A DNA stretch of 14,176 nucleotides. Origin: Legionellales bacterium. Lineage in GTDB: Bacteria; Pseudomonadota; Gammaproteobacteria; WLWR01. Position numbers and translations under genes: made by a program. Positions 1 to 6,625 of this stretch are shown here, piece after piece (within the stretch, counting starts at the first letter, position 1; each line of letters starts with the position of its first letter). The notes below the pieces were generated by a model. The model was not told where the DNA came from. It made no database searches and saw only the letters and a list, made by a program, of their open reading frames with translations. The stretch spans positions 1 to 14,176 of the forward strand of contig WLWR01000020.1 in assembly GCA_012103495.1 (NCBI GenBank). The letters are read 5' to 3'.

Positions 1-1702
1 TCCATTGAATGATGGTTAAAGTACGCAAGCCTAAAAAATCAAACTTGACCAAGCCGACTGTTTCGACATCGTCTTTATCAAATTGGGTCACCCAACTGGA
101 CTCACCGGCTTCACAATACAAAGGAACAAAATTGGTTAAAGCGGAAGGGGCAATCACCACACCTCCGGCATGTTTCCCAACATTACGCACCAAGCCTTCC
201 AATTTCAACGCCAAATCCAATAAGGCGGTCACCTCTTCTTCTTGTTCATAGCGCTGGCGTAACAGTTCTTCTTGCTGCAGAGCTTTGGTCAATGTCATGC
301 CGATTTCAAATGGAATTACTTTGGCAATTTTATCGACGAACCCATAACCATGTCCCAACACTCGTCCAACATCCCGCACCACCGCACGTGCTGCCATTGA
401 ACCATAAGTAATGATTTGTGCCACACTGTCGCGTCCATATTTATCGGCAACGTATTCAATCACTTGATCACGACCAATCATGCAAAAATCGATATCAAAA
501 TCTGGCATCGATACCCGCTCTGGATTGAGAAATCGCTCAAACAATAAATCGTAAGTCAACGGATCCAAATCAGTAATTTGCAATGCATAAGCCACCAGAG
601 AGCCGGCGCCTGAACCACGGCCCGGTCCTACTGGAATTTGCTGCTGTTTCGCCCACTGGATAAAATCGGCGACGATTAAAAAATAACCGGCAAACCCCAT
701 TTGATTGATGATCTCCAATTCCATGATCAACCGCTGCTCATAGGAAGGTTGTTGCTGCGTGCGTTGTACTTTATCAGGGTATAGGGTTTGTAAGCGTTGG
801 GTTAATCCAGCTTGCGCCAATTGGATTAAATGCTCAGTAACCGTGGTATTTTCAGGCAGTGGAAAATTAGGCAAATGTATGTTGCCCAAGCTCAATGGCG
901 TGCTGCAACGTTTAGCGATTTCGACACTGTTAGCAAGCGCTTCAGGAATATCAGCAAACAATTGTGCCATCTGTTGCCCACTGCGCAAAAACTGTTGCGA
1001 GGTATGCTGCCGAGGCCGATGAGGATCGGCCAACATAGAACCTTGATGAATACACACACGCGCCTCATGCGCATCATAATCCTCTGGCTGTAAAAAGCAT
1101 ACCGCATTGGTCGCTACCACAGGTAACTCTAATTGACTGGCCAATTGCAACACTTGTTGTATGTAGGACTCTTCATCCGACTGGCCGATGCGCTGCAGTT
1201 GCAGATAAAAGCGATCAGGAAAATCCTGTTGCCAAGCTTGCGCCAATTCATTGGCTTGTACTGGTTTATTTTGCAATAGTGCCTGACCCACGTCACCATA
1301 CTGAGCACCCGACAAGACCAATAATCCGGCATTGTTATCAGTCAGCCAAGCACGCTCAATCACTGGCATTTGCCGCTGTTTAGCGGCGGTATACGCTTGC
1401 GAAATCAATTGCAACAACCGTTGATACCCTTGTGGGGTTTGGCTGAGCAAGGTCAATTTGCACAATGACCTTTGATCAAATGGCGATGGCATCCATACAT
1501 CGCATCCTAGGATTGGTTTGATCCCCTGGGCAATGGCAGCTTGGTAAAATTTAATCGTGGCAAACAAATTCATTTGATCAGTCAAAGCAATGGCTGGCAT
1601 TTGTTGCTGTTTGGCCGCTTCCACCACTTGTGGCACAGAGATAATACTGTCTACCAAGGAATAATCCGAGTGCACTTGCAAATGAATAAATTCTGCGTTC
1701 AT
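1..1702 (-). CDS. dnaE: DNA polymerase III alpha subunit (partial, 3' end outside window)
   Basis: Catalytic subunit of the replicative DNA polymerase III holoenzyme. The minus-strand frame is open from an ATG at 1702 to the window edge, 567 codons, about half of the usual ~1160 residues. It begins with a PHP domain (VHSDYS near residue 10, LTDQMN near 42). The polymerase core follows, with GPGRGSGAGSLV and then PDFDIDF. The catalytic aspartates fall at residues 401, 403 and 555 (KFDFLG), the same numbers as in E. coli DnaE, so no insertions or deletions separate the two up to that point. The start is firm: an in-frame TAG lies two codons upstream, and AGAGGA precedes the ATG by about 11 nt. 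It follows rnhB on the same strand, a common gammaproteobacterial order, but a 203-nt gap with its own candidate promoter and a repeat cluster separates them. The fingers, beta-binding and OB regions are not in view. Confidence 0.97.
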   Translation of the reverse strand, partial: MNAEFIHLQVHSDYSLVDSIISVPQVVEAAKQQQMPAIALTDQMNLFATIKFYQAAIAQGIKPILGCDVWMPSPFDQRSLCKLTLLSQTPQGYQRLLQLISQAYTAAKQRQMPVIERAWLTDNNAGLLVLSGAQYGDVGQALLQNKPVQANELAQAWQQDFPDRFYLQLQRIGQSDEESYIQQVLQLASQLELPVVATNAVCFLQPEDYDAHEARVCIHQGSMLADPHRPRQHTSQQFLRSGQQMAQLFADIPEALANSVEIAKRCSTPLSLGNIHLPNFPLPENTTVTEHLIQLAQAGLTQRLQTLYPDKVQRTQQQPSYEQRLIMELEIINQMGFAGYFLIVADFIQWAKQQQIPVGPGRGSGAGSLVAYALQITDLDPLTYDLLFERFLNPERVSMPDFDIDFCMIGRDQVIEYVADKYGRDSVAQIITYGSMAARAVVRDVGRVLGHGYGFVDKIAKVIPFEIGMTLTKALQQEELLRQRYEQEEEVTALLDLALKLEGLVRNVGKHAGGVVIAPSALTNFVPLYCEAGESSWVTQFDKDDVETVGLVKFDFLGLRTLTIIQW

Positions 1703-1732
1703 AAATGGCTAATTCCTCTCAAAACTGCCCGC

Positions 1733-1761
1733 ATTGTAATAGAGCCGGCTCAGGGGAGCAA
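1733..1761 (-). promoter_or_regulatory. candidate sigma70 promoter of dnaE
   Basis: Read on the minus strand, TTGCTC (1756-1761) and TACAAT (1733-1738) are separated by 17 nt, about 30 nt before the dnaE ATG. The -10 matches consensus at 5 of 6 positions and the -35 at 3 of 6. The spacer contains the 10-bp palindrome GAGCCGGCTC (1742-1751), which could be an operator or chance. Seen by eye only. Confidence 0.4.
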
Positions 1762-1803
1762 TTTGAATGGGGCGACTGTGTAATTCTCTAATTTGATTTC
1801 TGT

Positions 1804-1891
1804 TCCCCCAATTCCCGGGGAATGAAATATACTACTCCCCAAATTCGGGAATTAAGTATACTGTCCCCCGAATTGCTGTCCCCCGAATTGC
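1804..1891. repeat. Cluster of G/C-run palindromic repeats between rnhB and dnaE
   Basis: This intergenic stretch is built from repeated pieces. TGTCCCCCGAATTG occurs twice in tandem (1862-1875 and 1877-1890). AATTCCCG (1810-1817) pairs with CGGGAATT (1846-1853), and ATATACT and AGTATACT recur. The 26 nt at 1850-1875, reverse-complemented, match 7658-7683 at 25 of 26 positions, so the same dispersed element lies 5.8 kb away in opposite orientation. It resembles REP/BIME-type or small non-autonomous mobile elements. No transposase is nearby, so the class is undecided. Confidence 0.75.
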
Positions 1892-1905
1892 TAACACTCA
1901 TTTCT

Positions 1906-2499
1906 CTATGACGCCATCGTCAGCAGTTGTTTCACCGGTGCAAAAGAACGTCGATGAATCGGGCTAACGCCTAATTGAGTTAAGGCCTGTACATGCTGGG
2001 CCGTGGGGTAACCTTTGTGTTGCGCCAACCCATACCCTGGGTATTGTTGATCCAATTGTTGCATGTATGCATCGCGGGTGACTTTAGCCACAATACTGGC
2101 AGCGCTAATCACCGGTTTGTTTTGATCCCCTTGAATGATCGCGGTGGTTGGATAAGGTAACTTGGGGCAGTGACGCCCATCCACCCATACCTGTTGGGGG
2201 ACCTTGTTCAAACCCAATACCGCGCGCTGCATCGCCAGTAAGGTAGCATGATGAATGTTCATTGCATCAATTTCTGCCACACTGGCACGGCCAATAGCCA
2301 AACTCAAAGCGTGCTGATGAATTTGTTCTGCCAATGTTTGTCGACGACTGGCCGATAATTTCTTAGAATCGGTTAAACCGATAATGGGATGTTCATCGGG
2401 CAAAATCACCGCGCAAGCAAACACATCACCGGCCAACGGTCCTCGTCCCACCTCATCAACACCAGCAATCAATCCAGGCTGCATGTTACAAGTCATCAT
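1906..2499 (-). CDS. rnhB: Ribonuclease HII
   Basis: Cleaves the RNA strand of RNA-DNA hybrids and single ribonucleotides embedded in DNA; acts in the cytoplasm. The GVDEVGRGPLAG motif at residues 13-24 carries the catalytic Asp15-Glu16 pair. LTDSKKLS, the VDGRHCPKLP block, ISAASIVAKVTRD and AQHKGYPT follow in the family order, ending at HRRSFAPVK. From the ATG at 2499 the protein is 197 residues, against 198 in E. coli. The frame is open further upstream to 2574, but that would add 25 unrelated residues inside the pilin gene. ATGs at 2496 and 2484 are also possible. The start overlaps the pilin stop by 14 nt with no clear Shine-Dalgarno, which suggests translational coupling. The usual upstream partner in this family of loci, lpxB, is absent. 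Confidence 0.96.
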   Translation of the reverse strand: MMTCNMQPGLIAGVDEVGRGPLAGDVFACAVILPDEHPIIGLTDSKKLSASRRQTLAEQIHQHALSLAIGRASVAEIDAMNIHHATLLAMQRAVLGLNKVPQQVWVDGRHCPKLPYPTTAIIQGDQNKPVISAASIVAKVTRDAYMQQLDQQYPGYGLAQHKGYPTAQHVQALTQLGVSPIHRRSFAPVKQLLTMAS

Positions 2500-2944
2500 T
2501 GCGGCAAGAAGCCGGTAATAATTTAGGAGGTAGCGTGCCTCCGCACTCCCATAAAATACCTTGGGCAATGTCATTACTGAGCAGTGCTTTGGCCGTTAAG
2601 ATCAGTGCGCCAGACACACCTTGCGCCAATTGATCACTCACTTCATAAACTAAAGCGGCTTGATGATCTCCCGTCGCTTGATAAGACGCTTGACCAATAT
2701 AAGGACTCAATTGCGCCGATCCAACTAAATCCAAACCTGCTTGTTGCGCCGATTGCGGCATTGTCCCATGGATTAAATAATATTCGGCAATCGCCGTTTT
2801 ATCACGTGCAGCAATTTGTAAAATTTCGCTAACCTTGGAGCGAATCGCGTAATCCTGATAAGTTGGAATCGCTAAGGTGGCTAACACCCCTAAAATCGCC
2901 ACCACCACCATCAACTCAATCACCGTAAAACCATGTTCACGCAC
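2486..2944 (-). CDS. pilA: Type IV pilin (PilA/PilE-like major or minor pilin)
   Basis: Structural pilin for type IV pili, inserted in the inner membrane and processed by the prepilin peptidase. A five-residue leader MREHG precedes the cleavage site. The mature protein starts FTVIELMVVVAILGVLATLA, with Phe at +1, Glu at +5 and the hydrophobic N-terminal helix of type IVa pilins. Cys134 and Cys147 frame a C-terminal loop (WEC to PASCR), the typical disulfide-bonded D-region. The 152-residue length is normal. The start is GTG: an in-frame TGA lies six codons upstream, no other start fits, and AAGGGG precedes it by about 10 nt. The gene overlaps rnhB. No other pilus genes are nearby, so whether this is the major subunit cannot be told, and the gene symbol is provisional. 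Confidence 0.92.
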   Translation of the reverse strand: MREHGFTVIELMVVVAILGVLATLAIPTYQDYAIRSKVSEILQIAARDKTAIAEYYLIHGTMPQSAQQAGLDLVGSAQLSPYIGQASYQATGDHQAALVYEVSDQLAQGVSGALILTAKALLSNDIAQGILWECGGTLPPKLLPASCRNDDL

Positions 2945-2978
2945 CGTGTCATTTCCCCTTCAATCCAACCATGCTAGG

Positions 2979-3006
2979 ATTATAAATCGTTCCAATTGAT
3001 TTACAA
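2979..3006 (-). promoter_or_regulatory. candidate sigma70 promoter of the pilin-rnhB unit
   Basis: On the minus strand, TTGTAA (3001-3006) and a perfect TATAAT (2979-2984) are 16 nt apart, about 35 nt upstream of the pilin GTG. This is the best promoter in the 97-nt gap shared with the divergent bolA gene. No sigma54-type GG-N10-GC element, which drives some pilin genes, was seen here. Confidence 0.55.
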
Positions 3007-3010
3007 TTGG
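2992..3010. promoter_or_regulatory. Inverted repeat overlapping the pilin -35
   Basis: CCAATTG (2992-2998) and CAATTGG (3004-3010) form a perfect 7-bp inverted repeat with a 5-nt centre. It covers the proposed pilin -35 and lies 32 nt before bolA. Its size and place suit a dimeric regulator acting on both divergent genes, which is inference. Confidence 0.35.
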
Positions 3011-3041
3011 TAGTTCACTGCAAATTGATTGAGTAAGTTTA

Positions 3042-3371
3042 ATGACCATCCACCATCGTATTCAGCAAACCTTAACCAGTGCTTTTCACCCCACCCATCT
3101 AGAAGTGATCAATGAAAGTAATCAACACAATGTACCAGCCGGCAGCCAATCGCATTTCAAAGTGATTTTGGTTGCCGATCAATTTGCTGGCTTATCACCG
3201 GTCAAACGCCATCAACAGGTTTATAAAGTGTTAACCGCCGAGTTGACGCAAATTCATGCGCTTGCCTTGCATGTATACACTGTGGCTGAATGGCAACAAC
3301 GAATGGAAGCACCCGCGTCTCCTCACTGTCGCGGTGGCATGAAAGGTGAGACGAAGGATACACAGACCTGA
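3042..3371 (+). CDS. bolA: BolA family protein
   Basis: BolA-type proteins partner monothiol glutaredoxins in iron-sulfur handling and, in some bacteria, act as morphology-related transcription factors. The 109-residue protein shows the family core: SHFKVILVADQFAGLSPVKR at residues 37-56, with conserved His72 (IHALALHVYT), then TVAEW. The tail carries SPHCRGG with Cys96, similar to the SPPC/GG end of BolA. A plausible GAG Shine-Dalgarno lies 8 nt before the ATG. It is divergent from the pilin gene and convergent with yjbQ. Classic BolA and its paralogue IbaG cannot be separated by eye, but the length and start (HRIQQTL) favour BolA itself. The last dozen polar residues are probably disordered. 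Confidence 0.9.
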   Translation: MTIHHRIQQTLTSAFHPTHLEVINESNQHNVPAGSQSHFKVILVADQFAGLSPVKRHQQVYKVLTAELTQIHALALHVYTVAEWQQRMEAPASPHCRGGMKGETKDTQT

Positions 3372-3390
3372 TGCAGTTGAGGGTGATTGA

Positions 3391-3456
3391 TTGTAACTAT
3401 TCGCCACCGTTCAGCGAAAAGCTAGTTTTTCCCCAAGATTTAAACTGTTGGTGAAT
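3391..3456. repeat. Dispersed repeat, copy A (after bolA)
   Basis: This segment between the convergent bolA and yjbQ genes starts with TTGTAACTATTC and ends in a 40-nt core (3417-3456). The core matches 7993-8032 at 33 of 40 positions without gaps, and the 12-nt left end matches exactly at 7955. The middle differs in length between the copies (about 14 versus 26 nt). Both copies are intergenic and in the same orientation. It is a diverged non-coding repeat of unknown type, possibly a small mobile element remnant. Confidence 0.65.
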
Positions 3457-3479
3457 GGATACGATTGATTGAAATAAAC

Positions 3480-3493
3480 ATGCCAATTGGCAT
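3480..3493 (-). terminator. Short palindrome at the yjbQ stop, possible weak terminator
   Basis: ATGCCAATTGGCAT is a perfect 14-bp palindrome that begins at the last base of the yjbQ stop codon. On the minus strand it is followed by GTTTATTTC, only a loose U-rich tail. The stem is short, so any terminator would be weak. Confidence 0.25.
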
Positions 3494-3912
3494 CACTGCA
3501 TCAGAGTTAACAACAAATGCCGCTGTTGTGGCGCAGTACGATGCTCATATAAATAAACACCCTGCCAAACACCCAGCGCTAAGCGGTGATCGGCAATTGG
3601 AACGGTTAAATCATTGCCGGTAAGAATGCTGCGAATGTGCGCAGGCATATCATCACTGCCCTCAGCCACATGTTTGAATCTGGGATCACCATCGACAATA
3701 AGATCAGCCAAAAAACCATCCAAATCCAATTGTACTTGCGGGTCGGCATTTTCACACAAGATAAGCGAAGCGCTGGTATGTTGAACAAATACATGCACCA
3801 ACCCTTGCGTTATACTCGCTTGGGTAACTTGCTGCTGTAGCTGATCGGTTATGGCATAACAGCCACGTCCTTGAGTCGTTATGTGTAATGACTGTTGAGC
3901 GAGCATCTTCAT
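3493..3912 (-). CDS. yjbQ: YjbQ family protein (secondary thiamine-phosphate synthase enzyme family)
   Basis: Small conserved protein of the YjbQ/UPF0047 family, whose E. coli member has weak thiamine-phosphate synthase activity; the physiological role is unsettled. The 139-residue protein has the family signature HTSASL (residues 45-50). It continues with GDPRFKHVAEGSDDMPAHIR, a block rich in potential metal-binding His and Asp, and ends with LGVWQGVYLYEHRT. The length is normal. The start is ATG at 3912, or ATG at 3906 two codons later; neither has a strong Shine-Dalgarno. It is divergent from the M50 protease gene with about 50-65 nt between the starts, and convergent with bolA. The family assignment is confident; the enzymatic name is inherited from annotation practice. 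Confidence 0.92.
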   Translation of the reverse strand: MKMLAQQSLHITTQGRGCYAITDQLQQQVTQASITQGLVHVFVQHTSASLILCENADPQVQLDLDGFLADLIVDGDPRFKHVAEGSDDMPAHIRSILTGNDLTVPIADHRLALGVWQGVYLYEHRTAPQQRHLLLTLMQ

Positions 3913-3976
3913 CTGGCCTATTGATTAATAGCTGGTAGAATAGCATGCCATTGATTCTTATGTGAACCCAAAGGTA

Positions 3977-4633
3977 ATGAGCGAACTATCTATCATTCAA
4001 CAAATTGTTATTTGGCTGCTGCCCATTTTATTTGCCATCACTTTGCATGAAGTTGCGCATGGATGGGTGGCATATCGGTTGGGAGATCCTACCGCGAAGT
4101 TGTTGGGACGACTAACTCTCAACCCACTCAGACACATCGATTGGTTGGGCACCGTGTTGTTGCCGATTTTGATATTGATCATCAGCCAATTTCAATTCAC
4201 CTTTGGCTGGGCCAAACCAGTGCCAGTCAATGCTCATAATTTGCGAAGTCAACGGCAAATGATTTATGTGGCTGCTGCCGGACCCTTGGCAAATTTTTTG
4301 ATGGCGATTGCTTGGGCAGTGATTGCCAGACTGGGGGTGGCATGGGATCCGCAAATCCATTCATTTGCGCTGTTCATGGTCTACGCCGGCCATGCAGGCG
4401 TCTTGATCAACCTAGTACTGATGGTGTTGAATTTATTACCGATTCCACCATTGGATGGCAGTCGAGTGATCAGTCATTTACTGCCAGCGCGCTATGCCTA
4501 CCTTTACAATAAAATTGAACCGTTTGGCTTTTTAATTTTATTGGTATTATTGGTTACCGGCTTGCTCAAATATTTACTCATTCCACCGGTTTATTTTTTA
4601 AGTAAATTTATCAGCCAATTGGTCGGGTTTTGA
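3977..4633 (+). CDS. Site-2 protease family (M50) membrane protein
   Basis: Integral inner-membrane zinc metalloprotease of the YwhC-like subgroup of M50. HEVAH at residues 24-28 gives the zinc-binding His pair and catalytic Glu inside a hydrophobic helix. NLLPIPPLDGSR, with Asp160, supplies the third ligand. Between them are GWAKPVPVN and AAAGPLANF, both typical of this subgroup, and four or more hydrophobic segments are visible. The protein is 218 residues from ATG 3977, about normal. A GTG at 3962 would add five residues. Neither start has a well-placed Shine-Dalgarno (AAAGG sits only 2 nt before the ATG), so the choice is tentative. pdxB starts 3 nt after the stop, so the two are probably cotranscribed. 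The substrate is unknown; no PDZ domain is present, unlike RseP. Confidence 0.92.
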   Translation: MSELSIIQQIVIWLLPILFAITLHEVAHGWVAYRLGDPTAKLLGRLTLNPLRHIDWLGTVLLPILILIISQFQFTFGWAKPVPVNAHNLRSQRQMIYVAAAGPLANFLMAIAWAVIARLGVAWDPQIHSFALFMVYAGHAGVLINLVLMVLNLLPIPPLDGSRVISHLLPARYAYLYNKIEPFGFLILLVLLVTGLLKYLLIPPVYFLSKFISQLVGF

Positions 4634-4636
4634 CTC

Positions 4637-5722
4637 ATGCCTCGTTGGCAAATTGTCGCCGATCAACAGATTCTAGGACTTGATTGTTACTTCAATGATC
4701 CAGCGTTTGATTTGATTCAATTGCCCGCTTCTGCCATCACCTCGGCCCAATTACGCCACACCGATGTTTTGATCGTACGTTCCGTGTTACCGGTCAACGC
4801 AACTTTACTGGCCAATAGTAACGTACGATTTGTCGCAACAGCGACCAGTGGCAGTGATCATTTGGATAAAGCGTGGTTGGCCAACCAACACATTTCTTGG
4901 TACGCCGCAGTGGGATGCAATGCCAACGCGGTGGCTGAATACGTGTTGTGTAGCATTGCCGCGTTGCGTCAACAGCAATTGCTGGTAGGAAATGGATTGA
5001 CTGCTGTGGTGGTTGGCGTTGGACAAGTGGGACAACGAGTGGCGACGCATTTGCAAATGCTGGGATTTACTGTGTTATTGCATGACCCTCCGCGGGCAAA
5101 AATCGAACCTGATTTTATTTCCACCTCATGGGCCGACTTGATTCAAGCCGATTTAATTTGTTTGCACACACCGTTAACATCGGCAAACAACCCCTACCCT
5201 ACGTATCATTTGATTGATCAAACGTTTTTGACAAAATTAAAACCTGGTTGCGTCCTGCTCAATGCTGGACGTGGTGCGGTGGTGGATACGCAAGCGTTAC
5301 TCACCTCAGGAAATCACATCCATCTATGCCTTGATGTGTATGAACATGAACCGGCGATTGATTTAGCCGTAATGCAACAAGCCACACTGTGCACTCCCCA
5401 CATTGCCGGTCATGCCATCACCGCTAAATGGCGTGCCAGTCATATGGTCTATCAAGCGATAATGAATTGGTTGGGACAACCGATGCAAATGACAACCCCA
5501 ACATATCCACAACCAGCGGTTACGGTGGATCCACAATTGTTTTCTTGTTGGGAAGATTTTGTGTTGGCTTGTTACGATCCTCGCCAAGACATGCAACGCA
5601 TGCGCACATCTATTGAACATGCCGGTGACGTTGGTCAAGCTTTCACACAGTTACGCAATCAATACCCACCCCGGTTTGAATTTGAATCTCGCTGGCATCA
5701 AGTTAACAAGCAAAAATTCTAA
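4637..5722 (+). CDS. pdxB: Erythronate-4-phosphate dehydrogenase
   Basis: Oxidises 4-phosphoerythronate in the DXP-dependent pyridoxal-phosphate pathway, using NAD; cytoplasmic. It belongs to the D-2-hydroxyacid dehydrogenase family. The Rossmann motif GVGQVG is at 127-132, with Asp150 as the likely NAD-ribose binder. Catalytic residues by family position are Arg212 (NAGRGAVVD), Glu238 (YEHEP) and His255 (TPHIAG). TPLTSANNPYPTYHLI around 178-193 and HIAGHAITAKWRAS are closer to PdxB than to SerA or LdhA, and the C-terminal dimerisation region is present. At 361 residues it is slightly shorter than E. coli PdxB (378). It begins 3 nt after the protease stop. Its last 20 nt overlap the 3' end of convergent phhA. 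Confidence 0.94.
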   Translation: MPRWQIVADQQILGLDCYFNDPAFDLIQLPASAITSAQLRHTDVLIVRSVLPVNATLLANSNVRFVATATSGSDHLDKAWLANQHISWYAAVGCNANAVAEYVLCSIAALRQQQLLVGNGLTAVVVGVGQVGQRVATHLQMLGFTVLLHDPPRAKIEPDFISTSWADLIQADLICLHTPLTSANNPYPTYHLIDQTFLTKLKPGCVLLNAGRGAVVDTQALLTSGNHIHLCLDVYEHEPAIDLAVMQQATLCTPHIAGHAITAKWRASHMVYQAIMNWLGQPMQMTTPTYPQPAVTVDPQLFSCWEDFVLACYDPRQDMQRMRTSIEHAGDVGQAFTQLRNQYPPRFEFESRWHQVNKQKF

Positions 5723-6551
5723 TGTTGGGATTGTTGGGTTCCACCGGGAATAAGGGGGAAAATTCACCTAATTCATGAGCTTGCTGCATGAATCTAACCA
5801 AATCAAACGTGGCACAATCAAACAATTGTTGGTAATCGTTGATCACGTAATACACCGGTTGCAACATATCAATACGATACGGTGTACGAAAAGCCAATAA
5901 GGGATGAAATAAAATCCGTTGTGGGAGTTCACTTTCCACCGAATAGATGGTTTCTTCTTTAGACGATAAAATGCCACCGCCGTAAGCCCGCAATCCCTGC
6001 GCGGTGATAATTAAACCGAATTCAACCGTGAACCAAAACAACCGTAGCAACAAAGGCCAATGGGTTTTATCCATCGCCAACGCTTGTTGACCATAGCTTT
6101 GCATGAAATCGGCGTACACTGGTTGAGTTAACAGAGGGGCATGGCCAAACAATTCATGAAAAATATCCGGTTCTTTAACATAGTCCAATTCTTCCATCCG
6201 GCGAATAAACGTAGCTGCGGGGAAACAACGATTGGCTAACAGCGTAAAAAATTCTTTGGCAGAAATCAACGCTTTTACTGGACTGACGCACCAACCGGTG
6301 AGCGGTTGCAAAATCCGATTCACTTCTGGCAATTGCGGAATGCAATCGGCAGTCAATTGCAAACGCTCCACCCCATCGATGTGTTCCTGACAAGCGTGCT
6401 CTGGCAAAACGGTTATTTGCCGCTCGTACAATAACCGCCAGACTTGGTTTTCCGTATCGGTATATGCCACATAGCCTTGTGCATCCGGTTGTTTGGATTC
6501 GTAGTTGCTTTGAAACCCTTGTTTGCTTACCGGTGCTGATTGCTCTGCCAT
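5703..6551 (-). CDS. phhA: Phenylalanine 4-monooxygenase
   Basis: Pterin-dependent non-haem iron hydroxylase converting phenylalanine to tyrosine, in the cytoplasm. The iron ligands are visible: His132 and His137 in FHELFGHAPL and Glu177 in WFTVEFGL. The bacterial single-domain layout is intact, with no N-terminal ACT regulatory domain. Further family blocks are TGWCVSPVKALISAKEFF (86-103), AYGGGILSSKEE (189-200) and FRTPYRIDMLQPVYYVI. At 282 residues it is slightly longer than Pseudomonas PhhA (262). No 4a-carbinolamine dehydratase gene (phhB), a frequent neighbour, is next to it here. No clear Shine-Dalgarno precedes the ATG at 6551; an inverted repeat lies 10 nt upstream. Its 3' end overlaps the end of pdxB by 20 nt. 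Confidence 0.96.
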   Translation of the reverse strand: MAEQSAPVSKQGFQSNYESKQPDAQGYVAYTDTENQVWRLLYERQITVLPEHACQEHIDGVERLQLTADCIPQLPEVNRILQPLTGWCVSPVKALISAKEFFTLLANRCFPAATFIRRMEELDYVKEPDIFHELFGHAPLLTQPVYADFMQSYGQQALAMDKTHWPLLLRLFWFTVEFGLIITAQGLRAYGGGILSSKEETIYSVESELPQRILFHPLLAFRTPYRIDMLQPVYYVINDYQQLFDCATFDLVRFMQQAHELGEFSPLFPVEPNNPNIRIFAC

Positions 6552-6561
6552 GATGATAATG

Positions 6562-6614
6562 ATGCGCTTTATTAAAAGTGCGCATAGTATAAGGTAATTT
6601 GATCAGGCTGGCCA
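6562..6614 (-). promoter_or_regulatory. phhA upstream region: candidate promoter and inverted repeat
   Basis: On the minus strand a TATACT -10 (6586-6591) is preceded at 17 nt by a poor -35, TGGCCA (6609-6614). Immediately downstream, 6562-6585 has ATGCGC and GCGCAT arms with T/A-rich inner pairs, interrupted by one bulge. It would lie at the start of the transcript, so it could be an operator or a 5' hairpin that hides the start region. A 74-nt gap separates phhA from the upstream ankyrin-like gene, and no terminator was recognised in it. Confidence 0.35.
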
Positions 6615-6625
6615 CTTGGGTAGCC

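Noticed and set aside
2500..2574. Longer rnhB reading frame starting at 2574
   Set aside because: It would add 25 residues unlike RnhB that lie wholly inside the pilin gene; the family normally starts about 15 residues before the DEVGRG motif.
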